A stretch of DNA of 64,000 nucleotides from Rhizodiscina lignyota. Taxonomy: Eukaryota > Ascomycota > Dothideomycetes > Aulographales > Rhizodiscinaceae. Made by a program: the position numbers and the translations under genes. The notes below the pieces were generated by a model. The model worked only from the letters and a program-made list of their open reading frames with translations, made no database searches and had not been told where the DNA came from. This document shows, one piece after another, positions 11,722-21,046 of this stretch. The number at the start of each line of letters is the position of its first letter. Position 1 is the stretch's first letter. The stretch is taken from positions 682,001-746,000 of the forward strand of contig ML978124.1 in NCBI GenBank assembly GCA_010015805.1. The letters are read 5' to 3'.

Positions 11722-12584
11722 ATGGACGACGCATCCTACGCGCCCCAGTCGCCCGACCTCACCTCCTACTACGCCGACGAGCCAGAGCCCATCCACCCTC
11801 AGCATCAGCAATATCGCGGGTCCATCTCCATCACAACTCCCTTCACCCCCACCGACGCCACCAGCCCTTTCTCGCAGCCAAAATTCGGCCAGGGCTATTT
11901 TTCTCAGCCACTTCCACAGCAGCGGCAACCTCAAACACCGTTTGGGGCAGCAGCGACCGGCGCGCCAATTTTCAAGCAGAACATCTTTCCCAAGAGGGAG
12001 AGCAACGGGGCAGGTGAGGAGGAGTGGGATCCAATGGCACCCTCGACGCGAAGAAAAATCAAGGGCGAAGTGAAGGATGAGGGAGATCTCACTGAAGGAG
12101 TAGGCAATGGACACGCACCCATCGATGTGAAGACAAAATTCCCCGTCGCTAGAATAAAGAGGATAATGCAGAGCGACGAGGATGTGGGAAAGGTCGCGCA
12201 AGTTACACCTGTTGTTGTCTGTAAGTCTTGGGCTTTCTTTTCTGCACCGTTCACTTTTAAAAAAAGTGTTTCACGACAATGCTAATCTCACGTATAGCAA
12301 AAGCACTGGAGCTCTTCATGATCGACCTCGTCACGTCCGCCGCCACAGAGGCAAAGGGTCGAGGCTCAAAACGCGTCACTGCCGCGCATCTCAAGCAGGT
12401 AGTTATGACGAATGAGAAGTACAGAGACTGGCTCGGCGACACGGTTAGCAAAGTTCCAGATGCACCAACTACAAGCGGAGGAGGCAAGGCGGCGAAGGAT
12501 GAGGATAGTGACGAGTGGGGAGACGGCGCTACTGCAAAGAAGAAGCGCGGTGGAGGCAGGCGGAAAAAGAGAGAAGACTCGTAG
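11722..12584 (+). CDS. bur6: NC2-alpha / DRAP1 (Bur6), TBP-binding corepressor subunit
   Basis: Alpha subunit of Negative Cofactor 2, a histone-fold dimer with NC2-beta (Dr1) that clamps TBP on promoters. Exons 11722-12220 and 12298-12584 give 261 residues; intron 12221-12297 (GTAAGT..TAG) interrupts the histone fold between VTPVVV and SKALELF. The histone fold spans about residues 136-215: [20 protein letters not shown], then [10 protein letters not shown] and the [10 protein letters not shown] helix. The N-terminal 130 residues are Pro/Gln-rich and fungal-specific in length. The tail is basic ([13 protein letters not shown]). The ATG at 11722 (CATATGGACGAC) is the first in frame before the conserved part. 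Confidence 0.9.
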
Positions 12585-13208
12585 GGTTGATGACTTTCTC
12601 ATTTTGCTGGGCGCTATGGAGTTCTGAGGTCTACCTATGATGAAGGATCATGTGATGCATTGGCGGTCCGCTCTAGGTTTCTTTTAAGCTGCTTATGCTA
12701 TTTGCAGCTTCTGGAGCCTGTTGTATGATAGCTGTGGGCATTTTTACGACTAAAGCATACGACGGCGCAATACCATTTCACACAACTCATCTTCAGCAGA
12801 ACGTTGCACGTGAGGCCGTAATTCAAAATTCCCAACAATAGACTTGTAAGCCATGTTTGAATTCGTGCAGCGCCGGTCAGCAGTTGTTCACATGCTGTCC
12901 TCACATGGCCCAGACCCTGGCGCCTGAGGTTCATCGGCCAGCTCCGCATGTCGGGAACTTGATTGGCTGGCAGCACTTTTCCAAGCTCACCACCACGTCG
13001 CGTCGACAGGCAGAGCGCGTACAGCCACGTCCAACTGATCAGATTTCGTGGTGGTGTGGGAGCAGCGTTCTCATCTGGTCTTTCATTCTTCTTTCTTCGC
13101 GTCTCTCCTTTCCATTCCTTTTCATTGTCCATATCAAGTGAAGTGTACATTTTTGCAGCGCAGAATCTCAGCGTCCTTCACGTTGTCTGACTTCAAACCA
13201 CTCTCGCG
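12585..13208. other. Intergenic, NC2-alpha gene to NUC1
   Basis: About 620 bp. CT-rich tracts around 13075-13130 look like the core promoter and 5' leader of the nuclease gene. No gene seen. Confidence 0.5.
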
Positions 13209-14195
13209 ATGTCGAAAATCACAGTCGCAGTCGTCGCGGGCGCTGCAGCCGGCGCCGCTGCAACAGCAGCATACTTCTCCTCTCGCCGAACTGAAGTCGC
13301 TTCTCCTACTCCTACTTCGACGACCGTAACATCCACCACCACCGGCGCATCCCCACCAGTCCCCGCGATCCCTCCCAAACCACTCACCCAGCCTCCAGTT
13401 GACCCCTCCGGTCTCTTCCAATACGGCTTCCCCGGCCCCGTCGCCGACCTACGCCCCGCGGCCTCCCTCACATCCTCCTTCGACCGGCGCACGCGCAACC
13501 CGACCTGGGTGGCCGAGCACATCACACCGCAGTCGCTCGCCGCGAAGAACGGCGACCGCAAGCACAGCATCTTCAGCGAGGACGGCAGCATCCCGGCCAA
13601 GTTCCGGGCGAAGCTGAGCGACTACCACCGCAGCGGATACGACCGCGGGCACCAGGTGCCCGCCGCCGACGCAAAATGGAGCCAGGAGGCCATGGACGCG
13701 ACGTTCGCGCTGAGCAACATGTGTCCGCAGGTCGGCGATGGGTTTAACCGCGACTATTGGGCACACTTTGAGGACTTTTGTCGCAGGTTGACGGTGCATT
13801 ATCCGAGCGTGAGGATTGTGACGGGGCCGCTGTATCTGCCGAAGAGGGATCCGGTCGACGGGAAGTGGCGCGTCAATTACGAGGTCATCGGCAGCCCGCC
13901 GAATGTTGCGGTGCCGACGCACTTTTACAAGGTCATCTTTGCGGAGGATGGGAAGGTCGGTGGGAATGTGGCTCTGGGAGCGTTCGTGCTCCCGAACGCG
14001 GTCATCCCGAATGAGAAGCCGCTGAGTGATTTTGAAGTGCCGCTCGAGGCGATCGAGAGGGCGAGCGGGCTGGAGTTTGCGGGGCGGTTGCCGGATGGGA
14101 GGAAGAAGAGCTTGTGTAGGGAGGTGAGCTGTAGTCTCCTTGTGAGAAAGTATGAGGAAAGGCAGAAGGCGTTTGGGAGGGAAGAGAGGAAGTAA
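13209..14195 (+). CDS. nuc1: Mitochondrial nuclease NUC1 / EndoG family
   Basis: DNA/RNA non-specific endonuclease of the beta-beta-alpha-metal fold, normally in the mitochondrial intermembrane space and involved in mitochondrial DNA turnover and cell death. 328 residues, one exon. The N-terminus has an Ala/Val-rich membrane segment (residues 4-22) followed by a Ser/Thr/Pro linker, as in fungal NUC1. The catalytic motif DRGH is at 145-148 (His148 as general base), followed by ALSNMCPQ and Asn180 in GDGFNRDYW, the expected metal ligand. The ATG at 13209 (GCGATGTCG) precedes the membrane segment directly. Length and layout match the family. Confidence 0.92.
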   Translation: MSKITVAVVAGAAAGAAATAAYFSSRRTEVASPTPTSTTVTSTTTGASPPVPAIPPKPLTQPPVDPSGLFQYGFPGPVADLRPAASLTSSFDRRTRNPTWVAEHITPQSLAAKNGDRKHSIFSEDGSIPAKFRAKLSDYHRSGYDRGHQVPAADAKWSQEAMDATFALSNMCPQVGDGFNRDYWAHFEDFCRRLTVHYPSVRIVTGPLYLPKRDPVDGKWRVNYEVIGSPPNVAVPTHFYKVIFAEDGKVGGNVALGAFVLPNAVIPNEKPLSDFEVPLEAIERASGLEFAGRLPDGRKKSLCREVSCSLLVRKYEERQKAFGREERK

Positions 14196-16261
14196 AGGGC
14201 GAACTGGGAGGAGTCTTGGTTGTTAGCGTAGCATGGCCGGCGAGCATGGAGTTTGATATCAAAAGACGGCTATTCTGGGAATTTGACATGGGCTTAATCT
14301 CCTGATATAAATCGTCAAATCCATTTCACCAATCAACTCTAGCCCAATAGCACCTCCGTTTTCCACGACTTGATATCACCGAGAATAGTAGGAAACTCTT
14401 CATCATTATCCTATGCCTGCTCCTGAATTTCCTTACGCACTTCTTGAAGGATCCCTCCCATCACATTGTGACCTAAGAAGGTCTAGCGATTGATGCCCTA
14501 GTAGAGGCAATCTTCCTTGAATATACTATCTTCCACAGCAAGCCGGGAATGTCCTGTGCCAATCAAGAGTTCTTTGGCTGTCCGTGCCGCCTCGCTGGGA
14601 TGCGTAAGCTTCGCAACTATAGCAGCCTTCATAACTGCCCGCCTCTGCTCTCCCCATTTAGCCATTTCCTCTCAGAGCTCCGGTTGTCCGAAGCCGATTT
14701 GCTCTGCCTGTCGAACAATCTGTGGAAATGATTCTTCTGACGTTGTGGCCTTGACAGTTGAGCACGAGTGCGATATCTCAAGCTGCCTTTCCGACTTTTT
14801 GGCCTTGGTAGCCGAGCATGACTCTGACCTTAAGAGAGCCTTCTTCCATTGCTGTGTGCTTGGTTTTTCAGCACAACCCCAACTTCAAGGAGTGGTTCTT
14901 GCACCGTGGTATCCTCGATTGCTGAGAACAATTCCAACCCTGGGAAATACTTCTTCCACCGCGGCGTCTTTGATTACTGAGCACAAACTGCTGTATCTGG
15001 AGGCTCTCCTTCTGACGCCGCCCCTTGCTCGTTGATCATGACTTCAATACCAAAAAAGATTCGCTCCCCCATTGCACCCTAAGCATTGAGCATTGCTATA
15101 TTATATAAGGACCACTCTTCTATCTTTGCAATCTTGAGTGTTGAGCAAGGGCTGCAACACTACAAAGGGCTAAAGGCGGCTGACAGGAGACTCGAACTCG
15201 GATCTGCGGCGAATTCTCTGTCTGGTCGTCTGCGCATGAGGTACAAGGTACGAGAAGGTAAGGCGTTGTGTTGACCAACCGCCGCGCTTGATCATAAGCG
15301 CGATATATCGTGTATCACGCTCTAAAAGCTTTCTTGATGCCGTACTCCTCAAATAGTCGCTTTTTGATATCCTTTTATAAGAGACCTTGATTATCCAGAA
15401 GGCGCACACGAGTTCTTATAGGAGTTTTGAACCACCTATTATCGCCAGCACGAGGAGGAGAGCTCATATTGTTGTAGACCTTAGGATCTATCTCTTGACT
15501 TCTTTAATTGAACTGTTCATTTGTTGTCACTTCAACATAGTTTTGCTCGATTTATGTAATTCTAGAGGAAGGCGCTTTAAAACTCGATTGATTGACATCT
15601 CGTGCTGAACTGTAATGCAATATTCACTTGTATGTTCATACATGCAGGCCCGGTCTAGACTTTACCTAGTTTCCGTACTCTGTATACATGACATCACTAG
15701 CCCCATTTGCCCCCATTTGACATTTGCAGGGTTTCTCCACCATTGACCCCTATTTCAGCCCTACAAAGCCTTATCAAAGGTAAGATCTCCACCCTAGCCA
15801 AGCACATAGATAACGAACTGCAATGTGAGGGGCAGCTATTTTCGCGGCTAACGTCATGGTGAAACCGAGCTTTGAGTCCCTTTCAGTGATCGCGAAATGA
15901 AAATTGCCATGTTTGGTTTCCCATATTCACTCAACAGGCAGATAGAGAAAGGAAGGAAGTGTCTAATTCAAAAGCAGAGACAGTGGCAGAATAACACAAG
16001 AGAAGAAGATAATTTTAAGCAGTATGTTCGATCCATGAAGATTGAGTTAGTGGGCGAGGTCGTGATGTGATAAGCATCACAGTTTCCATCTGTGTCCGTT
16101 GCCAATGCTGTGATACTCTAAGGGCCCCTAATTGGGCAGTATGCTTTAGGGTCCTCACTTGGCGAAGTGACGTCGTAGGTCTGCCAGCCAATATAATTAT
16201 ACTGACTCGTTTCATGTTTAGTTCTATACAATTTTCAGTATAATTCTGCATCCCAATCACC
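14196..16261. other. Intergenic, about 2 kb, with a degenerate repeat array
   Basis: No intact gene. The middle holds a degenerate 55-bp tandem array (about 14760-15170, listed separately). A minus-strand B-box-like motif (GAGTTCGAGTC near 15195) lacks a full tRNA fold. Confidence 0.5.
14760..15170. repeat. Degenerate 55-bp minisatellite, about eight units
   Basis: An anchor resembling GAGCACNA recurs at 14760, 14814, 14869, 14924, 14979, 15034, 15088 and 15143, a steady spacing of 54-55 bp. Best-preserved units share TTGANTNCTGAGCACAA and CTTCTTCCACC-like blocks. On the minus strand two neighbouring units translate to similar peptides (VEEVFPRVGIVLSAIED and VQEPLLEVGVVL), so it may be the remnant of a repeat-encoding gene. 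Units have diverged strongly, which indicates age. Confidence 0.7.
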
Positions 16262-16832
16262 ATGTCCAGCGTACGTCTTCTCTCTGATGACATCTTCGAT
16301 CCAGCTTGCTGACCGCTCGGGCAGGACTACGGCTCAGGCACAACAGGAGGTGTGGGTTTCGGCAACAAGACCTCTGCCGACCCAGAGAATACTGGCCACG
16401 AAGAGACTCGCTTTGGCACCCATACCAACACAGACAGCTACTCCAGCCCAACTGAATACGGCTCTGGAACAACAAGCGGTGCGGGATTCGGCAACAAGAC
16501 TGGTGATGATGGATCGGGAGAGTACGACAACTCTGATACGAGATTCGGGAGCCATCAAAACACCGCGCCGTACAGTGGGCACAGAGAGCATGGGAGTGGC
16601 ACAACCGGCGGTGCCGGATTTGGTAATAAAACGGGCAGCTTTAGTCAAGGTCCGTCGAACAATTGACAGGTATACGGATGGAGTTGTCAGAGGGATGCTG
16701 ATGCGTACAATAGACTCCACGATCGGAAAGATGATGGAGAAGGCTGGCAGTATTATGAATAATGAGAAGATGGTGGAGAAGGGACATGCTAAACGCGAAG
16801 CTGCAGGTTTTGGACAGGAGGATACCTCGTAA
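16262..16832 (+). CDS. Glycine-rich hydrophilin-like protein
   Basis: Predicted 150 residues from three exons: 16262-16270 (MSS only), 16325-16649 and 16714-16832. Introns are 54 and 64 bp. The protein is hydrophilic, with three GSGTT(G/S)G(V/A)GFGNKT repeats at about residues 6-19, 49-62 and 93-106, separated by similar linkers (TRFGTHTNTDSYS, TRFGSHQNTAPYS). The C-terminus (DSTIGKMMEKAGSIMNNEKM) resembles the tail of small fungal stress-related hydrophilins. No membrane segment or signal peptide. A role in desiccation or stress protection is an inference from composition. The 9-nt first exon is chosen because CACCATGTCCAGC is followed by a clean GTACGT donor. It is convergent with CWC15. 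Confidence 0.65.
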
Positions 16833-17120
16833 TCGAGAAAGCAGTATGGAAGAAATTGTATGATTAGTTTGTATCTTACGAGTATGACGGCTGATACCCG
16901 ATGATCTGGTTCGTTCTGGAAATGTACGCTTGAATACACCTAACTGGTATCGGATATTGAGCCAACTGGCGCTGCGTGTCCGCTGAACGTGATCATGGAG
17001 ATATGATAGCTGCGAACCATCCTTTCATGTACTGTTTCCCGACAATCCATGCCATGTCTCCGTAAACGCTCTCGTGAGAACTGGGGCCTTCGACATACCA
17101 AGTCGTCACGCTTGTGTCCC

Positions 17121-17987
17121 TCATCGCACGTATCTGCTCTGTAGAATTGTCAGTACACTGAAAGTGAGATGGACACTGTAATGTGCTCACCATAAATCGT
17201 TTGTGGAAATCAGATCGTAAGAGGTCATTTACGAACTCCTTCGACTTCTTGTCCGCGGTTCCGCGAGCTTGATTCTTGAAGACAACATCCTCGTCCCATC
17301 GTCGTTTAACATTGAAGTCTTGAGCATTGAGTAGTGGATTGCCGCGCGCGATGTTGTACTCTCGTTCCTCTGCTTCCTTCGCGGCTTTCTGTGCCTCCTC
17401 TTTCTCTTTTTGGTCTGCCCTCTCTTTCTTTATGTTGCCGATCTCTCGCATAAGCTGGGCGGTCTCGTCTTCGCCCTCATCCTCATCTTCATCGCTGCTG
17501 TCATCACTGTCGCTTCCATCAGAGTCAGCATCCAATTCCTGTGCCTCCTCTAGTATTATCCGTCTTCGCTTCGCCTCTGGATCTTCCTCTTCATCAGCAT
17601 CATCATCCGCCATTGCCTCGATCTGTCGTTTTGTTCCTGATGGAGCATGTTGGGGTTCTTCCTCCTCAGGTTCGGACGCGCGCTTCTTCTTCTCAAGGGC
17701 CGCCGCTTCGGCTGCTAAGAGTTCGGCACGGAGGTCGCGTGGTGCTGCATCTGCGTCGCCACCTTGTCCAGGTTGTCTAATGTGATGTCAGATGCCATAG
17801 CAGCAGATAGGTATGGGAAGTCTCTAACCTAAGCTTCAAGGTCGTGTAGGCGGGTGCGAGGCGCTGATGGTATGCTGGGCCTCTCAGGGCGTCTTTGCCG
17901 CGAGCCTGAAAAGGACATTAGACAAAGCTATTCCGAAGAATTCAATTCACTAACCGGATCGAACGTAGGCCTATGCGCTGTGGTCAT
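17121..17987 (-). CDS. cwc15: CWC15 (Cwf15), spliceosome NTC-associated factor
   Basis: Component of the Prp19/NTC-linked activated spliceosome. Four minus exons: 17955-17987, 17829-17905, 17191-17776 and 17121-17138, giving 237 residues. The family signature is complete: [15 protein letters not shown], then [16 protein letters not shown] at the N-terminus, a long acidic and coiled-coil middle ([26 protein letters not shown]), and the C-terminus [34 protein letters not shown]. The last exon is only 18 nt (SRYVR plus stop) and is supported by the conserved ending. Introns are about 50 bp. It is divergent from rrp45 across 206 bp. Confidence 0.93.
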
Positions 17988-18193
17988 GGCGGATAGAGAA
18001 TCTTGGGGGTAGCGGTGTAAACCAAGTAGATCTTGTGAGTTGGAAGTTGTGCCACAACATGGAAGCGCAAGCGTTATGAAAGTCTATAATTGATTCTCCG
18101 AAGAATAGCCGACGACACGCGAAATTTCATGCGCGACGCGACTTGCATCTGGCTTGACTTATTTGAGCTTAACCATTTCAGATGTGAGGTAAA

Positions 18194-19192
18194 ATGCCTC
18201 GAGAAGCTGAGCTGTCGCTCAATGAGCGAGAATTCCTTCTCCAAGCTCTACGCGAAAATGTTCGCCTCGACGGACGCCCTTTCGACACGTTCCGCAATGT
18301 AGAGCTCAAGTTTGGAGAGGAATATGGTGTTGCTGACGTTCAATTGGGCAAAACGAGGTAATTTGCGTTCGAAAATTGCCTAGCTAATGTTCTAATATCG
18401 TTACAGAATCGTCGTGCGAGTTTCTTGCGATGTGACTGCTCCATATCCAGACCGCAAATTCGATGGCATCTTCAATATCACCACCGAGTTCTCACCTATG
18501 GCCTCTCCTGCATTTGAAGTGGGCAGGTAAGCTTCAAAGCTCCTTCTGCTCTCGCATTACGTTCTTGAGCTGTTTGGTAGGCTAACTGTAAGTCTAGACC
18601 AAACGAATCTGAAGTCATTCTATCTCGCATCTTAGAAAAGGCTATTCGCAGAAGCTCTGCTCTTGACACGGAGTCTCTCTGCATCATCGCTGGACAGAAA
18701 TGCTTTGCCGTACGTGCGGATATTCACGTGCTTGATCACGATGGCGGTCTTGTCGATGCGGCTTGTATTGCCCTTATAGCCGCGCTTCAGCACTTTCGAC
18801 GACCAGACGTTACCGTGGAAGGTGAGAATGTGACTGTTTACAGTCTGCGCGAAAGGGAGCCGGTGCCGTTGGCGATGCTCCATCACCCGCTCTGCGTCAC
18901 ATTCTCATACTTTCACAGTGGCGAGGTCGTCTTGGTCGATGCCACGTTAGCTGAAGAGCAAGTGCGCGAGAGTGAAGTCATTGTCACAATGAACAGGCAC
19001 GGCGAGATCTGTCAAATTGCAAAGTATGGCGGCTCGCCGATTGACGCAGTGTCACTTCTTACCTGCACTAGCAGTGCGTTGGGGAAAGTCCAGGCACTGT
19101 GGAAATATATCCAAGAAAAGCTGGATGAAGATGCGAAGAAGAGAGACGCCGGCGGTCTGATGGCTGAACTCAGCGCGGAGAATGCGCGTTGA
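18194..19192 (+). CDS. rrp45: RRP45, exosome RNase PH-fold subunit
   Basis: Core ring subunit of the RNA exosome, which processes and degrades RNA 3'-5' in nucleus and cytoplasm. Exons 18194-18357, 18407-18526 and 18598-19192 give 292 residues; introns are 49 and 71 bp. The RNase PH fold is evident: ENVRLDGRPFDTFRN, GVADVQLGKTRIVVRVSCDV, a domain start at PNESEVILSRILEKAIR, and the strand pair HVLDHDGGLVDAACIALIAAL. Eukaryotic RRP45 lacks catalysis, acting as a structural ring member. Length agrees with the family. It shares its upstream region with cwc15. Confidence 0.93.
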
Positions 19193-19565
19193 AGTCTTTG
19201 GATTGATAATTGGCCGTCACGAACTCATTCATACTCTGGCACAGCGAGATGTGCCAAATCGGAAGCTGGAACACTCTGGACGCATCACCGTGTTGGAAAT
19301 TCATGATTATCGACAAGTCTGCATGACGGGTGGATTGGTGATTGAATGTGGCTACAGTTCTGTCTATGTGGGGCGGTATGCTCTGAAACATAGAATCGAC
19401 AACAGCTCCAGGGCACCACAGTGCAGGAAATCGAAGTGTCGCGTGGATACGAAAGTATATTTGCGATACACAAACGAAGACTTGATGAGCCTGGGGCATC
19501 TATATAGGCGAGTCTCCAAAAACAAGACACTACTTGGGTCTAAACCCTCCCCATCACGTCTCGAC

Positions 19566-20464
19566 TTAAAGATTCTTGTTGAAGAAAGCAGCAGTTTGGT
19601 TCCATCTAGCAAAGTTTGTGTCAGTCAAGTGGCCTCGCGATATCATACGTGATGACGCACCCTTTTTCAAATTGCTTCACATTCTCAGGATCCTTCAGGT
19701 TGGCTCGCGCAGCCATCCATCCATGATGCATGTCTGTATAATGTTCAACTTCACAGCCCTCCTTCGCCTTCAGAATTTCGCTGCATTCTTTGACGACTGC
19801 AGGGTCCCCGTCCCCTTTCGAGAACAGGGAGAGATATGGAATTATAATTCCCTTGGCGTCCGCGGCATCAGGTCGTCTATCCGGAGCGTCAGCAATGTAT
19901 GATCATCGGTCTTTGCGTTGATGCCACCTTACCCCGGATGCGCAGTACCCGACGCCTTGAACTTCGTTCCCTTTGCGCTCGCCAATGCAGTGATCTTCCC
20001 TCCCCAGCAAAGGCCGAAGCTCCCCCAAGCCGTGATGCCCTTCTTTTCCGTCAACTCATCCACGAAGTTCCACAAATTCGGAATGTGCTGTGGCGGAAGC
20101 GCAATCTTCATCACCGCATCGATAAGCTGCTTTTTCTCGGCTGTATCCGGTGGGAACCCGCTCAATGGCAATGCCTTGCCCTTGAAGAAGTCGGGAACAA
20201 AGACGAGAGCATTGGTTGATGCGGCAAGACGGTCGGCGCCTTGGAACGTGGATGGGTGGAAGCCGAAAATATCATATACGATGATAATGGCTTTCTTTGC
20301 GTCTGATGGGCCGATTACATCTATGACAGAGTCAGTCATATACACACCTGAACAATTGATCTTCTAGATCACATACATGTGTTCAGGTCCGCATAGGTTG
20401 CGTAGTCGCCTTTGGGGGAATAGTCCGAAGAGACTGCGGGGAGCTCGCTTGGGCAGCACGCCAT
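19566..20464 (-). CDS. Dienelactone hydrolase family protein
   Basis: An alpha/beta hydrolase of the DLH family, likely cytosolic. Four minus exons: 20377-20464, 19933-20347, 19661-19876 and 19566-19605, giving 252 residues; introns are 29, 56 and 55 bp. The nucleophile elbow is GSFGLCWGG with Cys143, typical of DLH rather than the Ser of most esterases. The acid Asp lies in SKGDGDP and the His in MHHGW. The N-terminus (YATYADLN) and IIVYDIFGFHP are family features. The 29-bp first intron is unusually short and weakens that junction; an ATG at about residue 33 is an alternative start. The substrate is unknown. Convergent with rrp45. Confidence 0.82.
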
Positions 20465-20719
20465 TGTCGTTGTTCGTGAAGCTGTGGAAGGTTTCAATTG
20501 AACAATTGGGCGTTACTCTTCTCTCGAAAATCACATGAATGCATGCAACAGCGACTTTTGCGACGAATTTATCGTGGGTTGCTGTTTCACGACCGGCCCG
20601 GCGTGCCCGGTAACGGCTGCAGTATCTGCCCCGATGCTGCAGAACTTTCATGCGATATGGCAACAACCACTGGACGCCGTCGAATTCGGACGAGTCAAGA
20701 CGACAACCAGGCATGGAGT

Positions 20720-21046
20720 TTACGGCTTTTCAGTTAAATTTTGTCCGTCTGCGGGTAAGGGCCGCCTTCCAGGTTCCTGCGTCTCCTCCAACGCTTTGCG
20801 TGCCGACTCGAAGCTCCCGAGATCCGTGATGTGCTTGTAGCCAGCAGCTTCAAGAGCGGACTTTGCGATGCCTGAACGACGACCGGAGCGGCAATAGAGG
20901 ACTATTTCCGAGTCCTTCGATACATTTCCGACGTTTGTGATTTGAGAAGTGACGCCCTCATGAGGAATATTAACGGCATCGAGGAGACGACCCGAGCTGT
21001 ACTCCTCAGCAGTGCGAACATCGATCAAGATTCGAGTCCCGGCCAT
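20720..21046 (-). CDS. Single-domain rhodanese-like protein
   Basis: 108 residues, one exon, start MAGTRILIDVRTAEEY. The rhodanese active loop is LYCRSGRRSG with Cys52 as the sulfur-carrying residue. RILIDVR and YKHITDLG-type strands complete the fold. The protein is a stand-alone sulfurtransferase domain with no targeting sequence I can see. It lies 255 bp upstream of, and on the same strand as, the dienelactone hydrolase gene. Confidence 0.85.
   Translation of the reverse strand: MAGTRILIDVRTAEEYSSGRLLDAVNIPHEGVTSQITNVGNVSKDSEIVLYCRSGRRSGIAKSALEAAGYKHITDLGSFESARKALEETQEPGRRPLPADGQNLTEKP

Noticed and set aside
15170-15295. tRNA-like B-box (minus strand, GAGTTCGAGTC)
   Set aside because: The T-stem pairs at only three of five positions and no matching acceptor stem or anticodon loop is found upstream.
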